This document shows positions 14,101-26,841 of a DNA stretch of 64,000 bases, one piece after another. Position 1 is the stretch's first letter, and every line of letters starts with the position of its first letter. Location: NCBI GenBank assembly GCA_018873245.2, contig JAEMBT020000005.1, forward strand, positions 12,570,001-12,634,000, written 5' to 3'. A model generated the notes under the pieces. The model saw only the letters and a program-made list of their open reading frames with translations. It was not told the DNA's origin and did not search any database. The DNA comes from Archegozetes longisetosus (Eukaryota; Arthropoda; Arachnida; Sarcoptiformes; Trhypochthoniidae). The position numbers were made by a program, and so were the translations under genes.

Positions 14101-17100
14101 TTTCCAAACTTTGATTGAAAATGGGTTAGGTGAATGTTGTAAAAGCTGTCAGTTATTCTGTGTTCGCCCGAATCATCTAATCTTTGATTCTATTTAAAAT
14201 TGTATTTAATTCATTCAAACTTGTCACAACTTTCCAAATGTCTTTAGTACAAAGTATCGTTTTTTAAAAATTTCAAAATTTAATTTGCATTTAACTGAAA
14301 AATAGGTCGAAGAAGAAGTGGAAACGTCAGAAGAATTCGATTCAGCACTAGACGAAAGCGATGACGAACAGTCTGAAGAGAAAGACCGATTTGTCGCCCA
14401 GCTATACAAATTTATGGACGAAAGAGGAACACCTATTAATCGGGCGCCTTCTGTCGGTGGCCGAGACCTAAATCTATACAAATTATATCGAATCGTTGTC
14501 AAAATGGGCGGCTATAATAGGGTTACGAATAAGAATTGTTGGCGCGCAGTCTACTCTAAGTTAGGACTACCGGCCTCTAACTCACAGCCCGGAAAGGATA
14601 CTTCAGCTGTTTATCAGTTAAAGTCTGCCTATAAGAAATATTTGCTTTCTTTTGATGATTTTTACCGTAAACTTGGCTGCACTATAACTGTCAATAGTAG
14701 AACTTCGAGACCATCCAGAGGAGAGCGTAATCGTGAAGAAAGAAGCGTTAAGAAACCGGTTAAGAAGGAGAAAGAGCCGAAAAAAGAAGAATCTGCTGTT
14801 GAGAAAGACAAGGATAAAGAAGCGACCACTACGAATACTAGCAGTACGAAAGTTAAGGATAAGGATAAAGAAAGAGAAAAAGAAAAAGAAAAGGAAAAAG
14901 AGAAAGAAAAAGAAAGAGAAAAAGAAAGAGAAAAAGAAAAGAAAAGAAAAAGAAAAGAAAAAGGAAAAGAGAAGGATAAGAAGGAAGAGGTCAAAGAAGA
15001 GGTTAAAGCTGAGGAGGTTAAGTCGACTGTTAAGGAAACTAAAGAGGAGGCTAAAGTTAAGAGTGAAGACATTCCTGTCTCTGAAGAGAGGAAGAGAGGC
15101 AGAGGACGGAAGAAAAGGGAAGAAGTTGTTGATGAGCCGCCTGTAGATGAAGACACTATGACTGGACAGTCGACAATTGATGAGTCTGAAGAAGAAGATC
15201 CCAAAAATACTTGTAAAAGTTTGTGAAAACTTGATTTTCTATATTACAAATATTTTTACATCTAGTTTGAGAGCTTAGTAAAAATTCTATTTTTAAATAT
15301 TTACGTTACCTTTTGTTATCTATTTATCAGAAATATTTCTGATTTGAATCTAAAAGCTGATGAAAGTGTTTTTATCAATGATTTTTCAAATCATTTTCAT
15401 ATTTAACTTGAAAGCTTATGGAAATTCTATTTTTAGTGTTGAATTATCTAAACTGTTCTTAGAACTAGTGAAAAATTGTTCATTCAGTTGGGAATTTATC
15501 CTAGATTTAACTGAATTTTTTCTTATAGATTCGAAAGTTGATGAATCAATGATCAAAATCGGAGACGGTCTGAAAGTAAAGTACGGTCGCGGACGGCAAC
15601 TAAAAGTATATGAAGCAAAAGTTCTTAAGATAGAATTGGACCCAGTTAAGAATAAAAACAAATACTTTGTTCACTATTCGGGTTGGAATTCGAGATATGA
15701 TGAATGGATCAAAAAGTCACGAATTGTTCAGGTATTGCGGGACAGAAGTCCTCGAAGAAGAAGTGGTAAAGTCAAGAATAAAGGCGAACCACTACATGAT
15801 GTCTCACAAACGCCACCAAATTCCGGTTCACAGAATAATTTACAACAAACACCAGCTACTTCAAGTCCAGTCACCTCTCAAACACAATGTTCTCAGTCGT
15901 CCAATAGTAACAATAATGAGGCTGCTGAGACACCTAAAGCATCACAACCGCAGCCACCAAAAAGAGGTCGTCCACCAAATAGTGTTAAGAATACTAGTAG
16001 TGGTCCAAAGGAAGAGCCTCAGAAACTGCCTCAACCCCCACAACAATCTCAATCTCAGCCTTCGCCTCAACCCTCTCAAAGCACTCCAACTCCAGGTATT
16101 GAAAACTTAATGATCCTATTTCTAGTCATTTGAACACTTCTGTTGATTAGTATTTGATTTTTAAATTGTTAATCAATTCCCCAACTAGTACAAATTTATT
16201 TCTAATTTATCTATTCTAGTCATTCAATCACTTTTTCTATCGATTAATATTTAATTTCTCTATTGATTTATTATTTGTTTCATAAGTTGGAAGACGTGGT
16301 CGACCACCGCTATCAGTAAAGAAAGAAAGTAAGCTAACAAGAAGTAAATCAATGAATGACAACGAGTCGACCAATGACTCGACCGCTAATTCTACAACAA
16401 CAGATGAAGCGACAAATAAGTTAAATGATGATAAGAAAAATGATACAATACTTCCATCAGACAATGAAGTTAGCGATAAAACGGATAAAACTGATGTTGA
16501 AGAGCATATTGAAGAAGATCCTCCAGAACCTAAAACAATACCTCCTCCGGAAGTGATAGATGAAAGTACTGTCGAGAATAAATGCATTGAAGAGGAAGTT
16601 ATTGATGATAATGACAGCCGAATATCAGTTAAAATTGAGCCCACTATTGAAGAAAGTGTTCAGAAGTCTATGGATTCGGAAACTGATGAATCGGTGACTC
16701 ATTTGAATGAAATCAAAGATGAAATTGATGTCAAAACAGAAGAACAATCACCTGTTAAGGATGCGTTCGATTTTGATGATGAGGAAGAAGTTATCAAAGA
16801 AGAAGAACCACTTAAGGAACAACTGAAGAAGAAGAGGAAAGCAAAGGATGATAATAGGAAGAGTAGAAATAGTGGTATCAATGATAAGAATGACAGAAGT
16901 GACAAAAATGATAAAATCGACAAAAACGATAAAAATGATAAAATTAAAGATGTTGTTGAAGACAATAATGAAAAGTCTTTGAGTTTTACGCGAAAAAATT
17001 CAAAGAAATCCAGAAAAACAGTTATCGAAACGCCTGAAAAAGTTGTTGAAGAAGTAGTTAAAGATGTGGAAGAAGTGGTGAAACCAGTTCCCAATAAAGA

Positions 17101-18413
17101 AATAGAAGAAGAAAAGAAGTCGAAAAAGAGTTTGTCGTCAACCGATGTGAATCAGAAGTCAGAGACAAAGAAAAGAAAAGGTCGAAAACGGAAAGAAGAA
17201 GAAAGTAATACGCCTTCGGTGGTAAAGAAGAAGTTAAAACCAAATAAATTAGAGATACCGGAAGAAGACAGTAATCTTGAAGTACAAAAACTGTTCGAAA
17301 ACTCTACTCCCGTGCAAGAAGACATATCACCAGTCGATGAGATAAAAGTTTTGCCACAATTCACGACTGATATCAATCACACACAACAAGAATCGGTCTC
17401 TTCTGATTTTCTCCTATGCGAAGAAGCAGTTCCTGCGAGTCCTGAGAAGGAAATGACGAATGAAGAGCCGACCGAAGACTCGTCACCAATACATGAGTCA
17501 CCACAAAGTTTTCATTCATCACCGACGCAATCGCCTGAAGAAGAGCCCATAAAAGATGGTCTTCTCAAGAGTGGATCCAATTCTGAGTTAGAGAACGAAC
17601 CGATTGTCATGAAAGATGAGTTGATGAAAATGGAAACTATTCCGAGTCCTGTTCACGACGATGACAGTTTGATATCGAGACCCGATTGCTCTAAGTCTCC
17701 GATTTCGCCTAAGAAGAGAAGAAGAGGAAGAGTCAGAACCACTTCGCAGTCAGATAGCAGTCATCACAAGGAAAGGATCGGATGTAAAACGAGAGGATCT
17801 TCTGGTAATGAATGAATTATTTGTGTTGAAAAGTCTATTTTTCTCTTAGAGGAAGTCTAAATCCTTTTTGATTAGAAATCTTTTTGATTGTTTTTCTAAT
17901 CTATTTGATGTCCTTACAGGTCGACATCGAACTGAACGACACTCGCCGCTGACAGCTCTCGAACACCACCACCGGTCTCCTTTTGCATTAACTCAGATAT
18001 CATTCCGGGATTTCGTTCCCGAATCGAAATACAACTTTTGCGCACCAATTGATGAATCAGTAGATGCTGACAAAAGGATAAATATATTACAAGAAAGATT
18101 ATCAGAACTGAGAAAAACTTATTTGAACATAAAGTCAGAGGTGGCTCTTTTGGACAGGAAGAAGAAAAAGGCTCGAAAGCGGGAACGAGAGAAAAAAGAG
18201 TTGATTAATAGAAATAATAATCATCATCATCATCATCATAATCATAACAACAACAGTAATAGCGGAGAAAGTTTCAGTAATAATTTAGTTAACAAACTAA
18301 ATGAAAGCTTTTCTAAAGAATTAGTTGACTGTAAGGGTGAGTTCAACTCTGGAACAGTTCCTTCAACTTCATCGACAACTACTTCAACTATAAGTCAATC
18401 AATCGCATCGTGA
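11199..18413 (+). CDS. ARID4: ARID4 (RBP1-like) chromatin protein: Tudor, PWWP-like, ARID, chromo-barrel, AT-hooks, C-terminal coiled coil
   Basis: Exons 2-7 are 12630-13038, 13630-14057, 14306-15212, 15529-16095, 16287-17804 and 17920-18413. A candidate exon 1 ends in ATG at 11199-11201 directly before GTTTGT. With it the coding sequence is exactly in frame, about 1,441 residues. Domains in order: Tudor (about 5-125, with [19 protein letters not shown] and [12 protein letters not shown]); RBB1NT/PWWP-like (about 140-280); ARID (about 306-405, [18 protein letters not shown]); a Lys/Glu repeat; chromo-barrel (about 590-655, [14 protein letters not shown]); two AT-hooks (KRGRPP near 728, GRRGRPP near 773); a long acidic region; and a coiled coil (about 1327-1372, [16 protein letters not shown]) matching the vertebrate ARID4 C-terminus. 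Vertebrate ARID4A/B work in the Sin3-HDAC corepressor complex with RB. Exon 1 is less certain than the rest. Confidence 0.93.
14850..14995 (+). repeat. Coding AAAGAR-type low-complexity repeat in ARID4 exon 4
   Basis: A purine-only run made of GAAAAAGA-like units encodes a Lys-Glu alternating tract just after the ARID domain. It is in frame and fits a charged linker, but the near-tandem hexamers make it length-variable and able to produce long shadow reading frames on the other strand. Confidence 0.85.
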
Positions 18414-19458
18414 CGAATCAATTGAAAATGATTTTACATTCCATTTGGAAATTCAATAATATAAATATATATTTTTGCTTTGATTTTTAAGATTGTTGTC
18501 ATTTTTATTCTCATTCATTATTTGATCATTTATTTATGTCATTCTTTTAAATACATTGAAACCAGCATTGATTGTAATTTAAGGCATTGATTAATATATG
18601 AATTCATTTGAATTAATGAGAAATTATAAGATTATATCAAAATATATTTCTTGACTTATCTGAATAAATGATATGCAAGTCTTCGATGGCATTAATTAAA
18701 AATCTTGTTTTTATTCAAATTTTCTATTTGATAGCGTTCGATAACTATTGATGAATAACCATTGCCGGCATATTATTATCATAATGCTAGAAACTTGCTA
18801 AAATACAAGAGCTTAAATGGTTGGGGTAGAGGCCGAAAACATTCTTCAAGATAAATTTTGTATTCATTAGGACCTAATACGCCAAAATGCATGATTATAT
18901 CAAGTACTTTGTGAGTAATTTGAATCTTATTCAAAATATGTTTAATAATCAAACTCAAGCTTCATGTTTGCGATTGATTTATATGATCAAAGTCTTTGAT
19001 TTAATTTATTTAGACGTTAGTCACTATTTTATATTTAGACAAGAGCTCAACAGGACTGATTGACAAGATTAACTAGCTTATCTTGGTCTTGAAACTAATA
19101 ACATAAATATTAATTATCAACAAAACCTAAGTTTGACAATCAATTGAACTTCATAGTATTCTAAGAAATTTATTAACTGTTCATATGGAGAAAAGTGAAT
19201 AAAGATTATACTTCAGAGTGGATGTTATTTAATAATAGATGAAAATTTAAAATTCGATTCAAAGATCGATAATTGAGATTAAATAAAGAAAATATTTGAA
19301 TATTCTATGCATGTATTTGTCTGAATATTCTTGAGATGAAGGGTCACAATTTTATTCGTTGGGTATCTTAATAAGCAAGATTCAATATGAATTAATAACA
19401 ATAGTATCTGGGTTGTTACTTTAATTTTAATCTTGTAAGTACCTGGATGCAAATAATT
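18414..19458. other. Intergenic stretch
   Basis: The 3' flank of ARID4. An AATAAA lies near 18663 and could serve as a distal polyadenylation signal. No gene or transposon is recognised. Confidence 0.5.
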
Positions 19459-20179
19459 TTAAATTTCCCCCATTTCATCTAAACGTAAAGTTGAATCATT
19501 TTGCTTCAAAACTGATTTCGTTAACTCTTTTGCATTTTCTTCAGTTTGATTGCATTCAATCAGCTTTTTTAATACTTCAAAACATTTATCTTCTCTGAGT
19601 AGTCGACAACATGTGATCGTACTTTTAAGTGTCAAATAGTTCAAAAGTCCAAACTGCATAAAAATGAACTTCTTTGGAATTCTATCTTTAAATTGAAGTA
19701 AATGATTGAAAGGCTTTAACGAATTGAAATTAAATTTTTAAAAATCTGAATCTATTTCCAACGGTTTAAGAAGATTTAACGCCTTGGATAACACTTGCTG
19801 AACGTGAGGATCTGTTTCCCACTCAGAAGTTTTCGACATTAATGAAATCTAATCTGATAACGTGATCATGTTTTATATATTTGTACAAAAAATCCTTTCC
19901 TTCCGATAAGATATTTGCAATGATGTGTGAGAACAAAAAACTTATTGTAAAGTTGGCACTTGAGGCCAATTCGGTGACTAATGAAATGAATTCTGGTTCC
20001 ATTAATCGTTGGCGTAGTTCCGGAAATTTAGATATGTTCTTGAAAACACCAATCATTGAATAGAATAGATTTATGTCGTCATTAGAAAAGGATCGTTTGC
20101 ATTCAATCAAATGATTGATCAGTAATTTACTGGAACAATTTATTTTGACACAACTGCACATATCTATCAGTTTCATCAA
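19459..20179 (-). pseudogene. ZYG11/ZER1-like armadillo-repeat fragment, disrupted
   Basis: The upstream piece (20179-19823) carries SKFPELRQRLMEPEFIS and ANILSEG, resembling the ZYG11/ZER1 stretch in which a 'neighbour LR..LM...FIS' helix precedes the 'A.G.LAHL' helix. The downstream piece (19659-19459, with FGLLNYLTL and TEENAKELTKSVL) resembles the family's C-terminal end. ZYG11/ZER1 proteins are substrate receptors of CUL2 ubiquitin ligases. Between the pieces the frame breaks: a TGA at about 19823 is followed by a coding-like stretch in another frame (SEWETDPHVQQVLSKAL), and a further shift is needed to reach the last piece. No leucine-rich repeats and no start are visible. I read it as a decayed partial copy; a fast-evolving multi-exon paralogue is the alternative. 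Confidence 0.45.
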
Positions 20180-21467
20180 GAAGTTTACTTCAAAAAATAT
20201 TGATATTTATATGAAAACACTGAAAGAATAAGCTAAGTCAATATAGAAGTCGTTATAATTCTAACTCATCACAGACTGAACGAAAAATATTAAAACATTA
20301 ACACAAGCACTAATATAATAAAGAACTTTAGGTTCGATCTGATAGATCGAATCATTTATACAAATATTGTTTATTTAATAGGTTTTGTTGTAAATTTGTG
20401 ATAATTATCAGAAAATTCAGATTTTTACTGACGTCAACTCAAAGTTATAACTCATTAGATTAGTAATGATATTTCGTTTTTCGAAAAGAAATCGGAATTG
20501 AAACGAAAAGCTATTAATTGAAATTGAAATACAATCGAAATGATAGTTGAAAAGCGAAATGAAAACGAAATCGAAACTGATTTTTAAAAGCAAAATGAAT
20601 TGAATTAATACTGTAATGCTTGCATTGGATGTTGAGATCGTTTGAGTGAAAAAAGATTAGAAGTGATTATGTTTTTCAGAAATAATGCTGAATATCTTAA
20701 TACTTTCAACTATTTTAGTTTATTTAAAAATTTTAATTTCTTAAATAATATTTCTCAATAATATTATAAAAGCCTTTATTGGAAAATGCGCTAATCAGTA
20801 ATTATTAAAGCCCAAATTTATATTAATAACTTAGTAAGAAATTAAAGTCGAAATACAATTGAGATGATAGACTTGAAAGTGAAACATCACTACTTATTTG
20901 TAGGTATAAGCTTTGCTTCTAAAGCAGTTTAGTGCTTCATAAAATATAAATTTCTCCATAGTAAACTTTTTGATAGAACTGGTAGATATACTTTATTACT
21001 AACTTAATTGTCACATAATATGTATAGCAACAGTAAAAAAAATGAGATATTTATTTTAATCAGATTCTTTACAGCAATACACCTTTTTAATGGTTGCATG
21101 GTGAAAAAAAAGTATTTTGCAAGCACCATTTGAGAAAATAAAATCTTCAAGATTATTATACTTTGCTTAACAGTTACGGAAGATGAAAACTCAAAAATTT
21201 AGTTAGTTATCTAAACAGTATTTTTCATGTAAAAGTTATGACATTTTTTAGAATTTTTGCAATCAAGTTGAATCATTTGAGATAAAAGAGCTAATGAGAC
21301 AAAAATGAAACTCAATATCGTTGAACGGTCATAAATTTTCTAAAATACGACTTGTTAGTTGCTAAGTATTTCAAGATGTTTAATCACAAATAATAGAGGT
21401 ATTTGCCTCATAAGTGTTGAAAATTTTACTAAACATCAATTAATTGGTCTTTGATTTGATACAAATA
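20180..21467. other. Intergenic stretch with GAAA-rich tract
   Basis: No gene seen. Around 20480-20600 and again near 20850 the sequence is biased to GAAATYGAAA-like words, a degenerate simple repeat. Confidence 0.45.
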
Positions 21468-22684
21468 ATGGCGAACAAGGAAATATTCAACAAATTGAAT
21501 GAATATTTTGATGAAAATATCAAGTTATCATTTGTAAGCATTAGAAGTGTTAAAATTGTTACTAGATATGATGAAGTATATCAGTTCGAAAGAAAGAAAA
21601 CGACAGAACTTTGCCAAAGTTTGGATTCTGAAAATCCATCAGATTCAATTGCACTGAGCGATAATAAATCAAATTCACCGGTAAACAAATTAATTATGGA
21701 AGGATTATGTGGAAAACAAGTCAATGATTTCAAGTTTGATTTAAAACATATCGCATGCAATATTGATGAAAGATTGTATGTTTGAGGCTCTAATGCATTT
21801 GAATTGTTGGGAACGGATCGCAACATTCTTTCAATAAGTACAAACCAGAAATAAATAAGTACTTAGAAGTTGAACATGTTATTGTTGTAAGTTGTGGTGA
21901 ATATCATTCACTTGCTTTGACAATTGATGGTCACGTCTACGCCTGTGGTCAGAATAACAAGGGACAAGTTGGTAATGGAAGCTATGATCACGCATTAGAA
22001 TCATATAATGTTGAAGGATTTAATGAAGAAAAATTAAATGCCGCGTTTTTATCTGGGAAAATCACGAAAAAATATTAAATCAAAATTTTTTCAATTCTCC
22101 AAAATATATTGAAACGGATGTTCCTTTTAATCGAATAAGTCGTGACTTTTGGCGAATTTTTTTTCAATCAATTGATGGATTTATCTATGAAATTGATTTC
22201 AACATCTCCGATGAGCATTTAGAGAATCAACTGACTTCTAGGCTGATCACCCAAACCAATAGATCCACTGAAATAGCGTCGCATCGTCAAAGCGATATTT
22301 CAACTGCTCTTTCAGAGAATGGTCTATAATTCATTTGGGATAAATGTGGTCAGGAAGTGATAATTGAACCAAAAGAAACTAATTTCAATTCATTTAACGA
22401 TATGTTCCAATATTATTGTGGAATAACGTACGAATCAAGTGAAAGATTATTAGCACAATTCGATGACGATTTCATTGAAGGTTTGATTCCAAAGTTATAT
22501 GAAAAGAAATCCAACGAAATAGAAAAACTTAGAGAAGGAAGTTATGGACAAGTTTTAAAAGTTAATGAAAGATTAGACAAAAATAAGTTTCATGCCATTA
22601 AAAGAATAGGATTAAAAATTGATCAACAAAAAGTGTCGACCGAAAATAAAAAACCCTCTATTATTACTAAACTAGGTGAATGAG
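21468..22684 (+). pseudogene. RCC1-repeat protein with C-terminal protein-kinase N-lobe, broken and truncated
   Basis: From ATG 21468 the reading gives an N-terminal region, then [16 protein letters not shown] near 21780, where the RCC1 'YVWG' tryptophan has become TGA. It continues with [20 protein letters not shown] and [13 protein letters not shown], which are RCC1 blade motifs. After more stops and shifts, 22357-22683 encodes a region ending in a kinase nucleotide loop (REGSYGQV) and the AIKRI lysine strand. RCC1 blades followed by a kinase lobe is the reverse of the NEK8/NEK9 order. From memory, similar RCC1 families are expanded in mites; I cannot check that here. The kinase ends abruptly at about 22684, where MULE-like coding begins, so an insertion probably cut it. 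No longer functional. Confidence 0.6.
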
Positions 22685-23960
22685 AGCGCACTTGATAGAT
22701 TAATTGATATTTTCAATGAAGTTAATTATGATAATTATGACCATAATAAGTCTACGTATAGTGAAGATATCGCCAAACGTGCAAAGCTAGAATATAAAAT
22801 AATGCAACTAAAATTATTGGGGGCTAGAGATAAAGTTATTCCAAAACAACCTCGTAATAGAAGTAATATTATTATTAGTGATGATTATCTTAAAACTCTT
22901 GATGGAAAATCATTTCTGTTGGCAAGAGATGCCTTTGAGGATAAGATTATTATTTTTGGGACAGTTGAATTTTTGAGAAAAGCTGGTGATGGGAGAAAAT
23001 TGATGACAGATAGAAATCTTAAAGCATATCCTAAACTTTTCTATCAACTTTATATAATACATGGAATGGGAGATTATGAAGGTTCAACTAAGAAAATCAT
23101 ATCACTTATCTATATTCTCATGCTCAATAAATCACAGAATAATTAGTTTTCGACATTCTTATAAGTCAAGGTATGGTTAGCTAGTTTCCAAAATATTCAA
23201 TATATGTTAGTTTTTTATATTTAGTATATTGAATTGAATTTTCATTATTTATACACGCTGTTCACTCAGCTAATTGCTGATATCTGAAAAAGTTTAAAAC
23301 TTAAAAATTCAGTATAGAAATAAATCATAAACTCAGAAATTTTTGTCTTCAATTAGTTGAGAAAAATGGTTTTAAGTTTTCCCTAAACACAATTCAAATT
23401 GATTACGAAAAAGCAGTCGTTAAAACATTTCAGAAATTATTTCCTAATTGTAAACTGATAGGCTGTTTCTCCCATTACACTCAAGCGATTTGAAGAAAAG
23501 TTCAGTAAAAAGATCTAGCAAGTTATTATGGAAGATGAAAATGTTCGATGTTTCGTTTATCAGTTACTAATTATGTCTCTACTACAAATTGAGAAATGTA
23601 CTTTTGGATTCTGGTATGACTTTGAAAAATTCTTGCCTATTATAGATCGTCCAGCTCATTCAGCTTGTGGTTCTCTGCTCGATAATTGTGTTGAAGCTTC
23701 GTTCTATGAACAGAAGTTAAGTTTCCTAGAAGTATGTAGAATCAGTTCAAAAATATCGAAGATAGAACTAATAATGGTATTGAAGAATGGAATGGAGTAT
23801 TCTATAAACGTGTAAAACGAGCTAGACAACTTTCTTCCACTTCTTGAATTGCTTGAAAAATGAGCAAAATCTTACTGAAAAAATCTATTAATTCATTATC
23901 AGACGGTACTCATGAACCCTCGAAAAGAAAGACACGCCAGAAAAAATGAAAAATAGAATA
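22685..23960 (+). mobile_element. MULE (Mutator-like) transposase relic
   Basis: The first part (22685-23146) has the order typical of arthropod MULE transposases: an FLLARDAF block, an IIIFGT strand, LKAYPKLFYQLYIIHG and a PLIY-like strand. After a gap, 23390-23500 gives IDYEKAVVKTFQKLFP and GCFSHYTQAI, the second catalytic Asp block, ending with TGA where the family has Trp. Then EDENVRCFVYQLL follows and, in another frame near 23765, RTNNGIEEWNGVFYKRVKR, the usual C-terminal 'RTNN..E.WN' motif. There are at least two frameshifts and two stops. Terminal repeats were not found. It abuts the truncated RCC1/kinase gene, so it may be what broke it. Confidence 0.72.
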
Positions 23961-24239
23961 ACTTATGCTTCTGATTGGAACCTAATGCTAAATATCCTAT
24001 TTGAAGCCTCGAGTTCTTGGATAAAGCTTCCATTTGTGTTAAAAAATCTAAACCTATAAATGATCGACCCAGTATCAATCTGATCTGACTTCCAAATAAG
24101 TCTGAAATTTTTTTAAATTCCTCAAATTTTAATACGTGTAGTTTAATTTCATAACGACTGTTATTTAGTACTGAATGGCAGTTTTATATCCCATTATACT
24201 GTATCATTATTACTACTACTATTACAATTATTATCAATA

Positions 24240-24263
24240 TTGTTAATAAATTATTATTACTAC

Positions 24264-24347
<84 letters not shown>

Positions 24348-24372
24348 CACTATTACTATTACTACTGCTTAT
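24240..24372. repeat. (ATT)n microsatellite
   Basis: A near-perfect run of about 40 ATT/TTA units with a few C substitutions at both ends. It makes a spurious poly-tyrosine open frame. Confidence 0.98.
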
Positions 24373-26841
24373 TATTATTTAAGTTGTATGCGATATTATT
24401 AATGAAATTGACTAAACCTCTAGTTTGTTACATTTAGTGTATTTATTGTAATAAAAAGAGAAAGTCCTTTTAATAGAGACAGAAACAGGTTTTGGTCAAT
24501 AAGAAATTGGCCATTTCGAAATTAACCATTTTGAAATGTTGAGGATTTTCTCATTAAAACATATCTTGATTTCAATCATATGATAAAGTGGATGAGTCAA
24601 AAATAAAACGAAATTAGAAAAAATTTGAGATACGATCTTTTATTTATTATGCTGAAAATGACCTCTGACCTACTTTTTGGCTTAACAGAACTTATATATC
24701 AGTATTTGGGATCTAAATGTTGAAACCCTAGTAAGTTTGATTTTAAAAAACGGAATCTACATTTAACTTTTACGAAAAGTTTGTATACTTTTAACTTTGA
24801 GATTGACAAGTTCTATCCACCAACATGTATCTGTCAGTGTACAGTCTCAACAGCTTAAGCTTTTTGTATTGCAATAAAAATGAATAGAATCACAAAAATT
24901 CTAAGCTCGACGCATTCATTAAATTGAAACAAATCAAATGATTTATATGACTAATGCATTTAGGGACTGAATAAAAGTTGATTAATGAACTGCTATTTCC
25001 ATTAACCAACTTTTTACATTTTGTCACTTTCGAAACGAAATACTGTAATTAATAGTATTGTTTGTGATGAACTGAAGAAAAGCCACTTAGATTAATTGGC
25101 CAAATAGTTTGCATAGCTCTGCCGTTCAATCCAATTGTAATTCAATAATCAATATATTATCGTAACAGCTTCTCTTGACTTAACGCTACTGAATATAAAT
25201 AAGATATAATAATGATATGAAAACTATTTTCATTAGTATGTTATTTTCCTGTTATTGTGAATTGGTGTTAGTTTATAAATTTCAATAGTTATATAGATAA
25301 GTATGAATCCTAATGCTTGATAAGTTACTTTCTCTTTGTATCTTTGAATATTAAGATGGTTTTACACTATTTCTGTGTTAGTCATACTTGACTACCATAA
25401 ATATTCATAGAAATAAGCTATCAATCTTAAAGCCAACTCCATTCTTATTATAAGTATACATATTACAAAAATAAAATTACATATATGTTATATATATGTA
25501 TTGTTTCATGCGAAGTCTATATTTTAAATTATACGTTAAGTCAAAATTTAGATATTAATGGTGGATTAACACATATCAAGTTTTCTTTGAAATCGATATT
25601 TTGCTAATCAAATATCATTTGAATAGTTACATTAGATGAGCTCAGTTCAAAAAATCTGTCTCCTCAGTGCACCAAATTTCGATAGATTGACTTTAAAAAA
25701 TTCATTCAAGTTTCTGATTCAAATATTTAAAGCATTTTAATTGTCGGTTAGATCTCAAGAGGAACCTTTTATAGGAGTAGCACATTATATAGTTAGCTCT
25801 CGTTATGATGAACGGAATTCTAGTTCACTATGGTGTTCACTATGACGAGAATCGACTGTAAATTTTAGTTTTCAGATACCTATAAGCCTTAATCGACATA
25901 AAATGCAACTACTGTTACTTCCAATCAACAACTAAGTGTTAAATTGAACTTTTCCTGTATTCCAGTGATACTTCAAATTTCTTATACTTAATAAAGTTTT
26001 CTGACAGTATTCCTGAAAGTAAAGTTCTTCATCATATTATATTTTTCTTTTATATCTACTTTAAGCCCATTTAAGTTGCATACAATTTGAAAACTTTTTG
26101 AGTTTTCAGACTTCTGAATAAATTTATTGATTTTTTTGTTTAAATAGCTTTTACTTTATTTTTCAATCGATTAGAAAAGTCCACATAAAATGTGTAGCAA
26201 CAAAAAAGTTTTCTGAAACAAAAGCTTCAATTTCTGTTTTTCAAATAAGATAAAATCTGTTTTTGTAAGTGAACACCAGTTCATTTATTTGTTTATTAAA
26301 ACATAAAATGAAACACTTGTTAGAAACAAAACCTCAAATGTTGGGTTTAAAAACGTGAGGCTATTATTCTGTCAAAATTTTAATGATAACCTCGAGTGAA
26401 CTATAGATAATTTTTTCAATGATTGTGCAGAAAAACATATCATAAAAATAAAATTAATGCAACTGGTATAAAATATATGTTCACTGTGCAGAAAAAAACA
26501 AATCTATTCTATCACTTGTTTGCTTAATCTAGAGAATTTAAGAATGGAAACTATAAAAGTAATAAGTGATAGAAAAAACTTTTATATCATTCGTCCTACA
26601 TTTGCAATTGCATCGATCGATAGACGAGTTTTTCTCATTCAGATTCTGCACAATATTGTACTTTTTCATTAACTTATACTCTAATATCACATAAACGCTA
26701 ACCTATTTAGACCTCATTTGATCTATTCTGCTACTCTATTTAATAATAATGATTATGTAATACATATGCTAAACAACTGTGCTATCGACTGTTAAGTGCT
26801 TTAAAATCGTGTTTAATTTGTTTTTAGACTATTGAAAAAAT
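24373..26841. other. Intergenic stretch
   Basis: About 2.5 kb, AT-rich, with no gene or transposon recognised. Its right end holds the 5' flank of the 97-residue gene; TTTGTTTTTAG 16 bases before that ATG could be an acceptor of an untranslated first exon. Confidence 0.5.

Noticed and set aside
14662..15204. Long Ser/Phe-rich frame on the minus strand and an Arg/Lys-rich frame on the plus strand
   Set aside because: Both are shadows of the ARID4 Lys/Glu purine repeat.
15360..15528. N-terminal extension upstream of the chromo-barrel exon
   Set aside because: It is intron sequence; TTCTTATAG is a clear acceptor and the phase only fits the exon from 15529.
24240..24437. Poly-tyrosine open frame
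   Set aside because: It is the (ATT)n microsatellite read in one frame and has no ATG start of its own.
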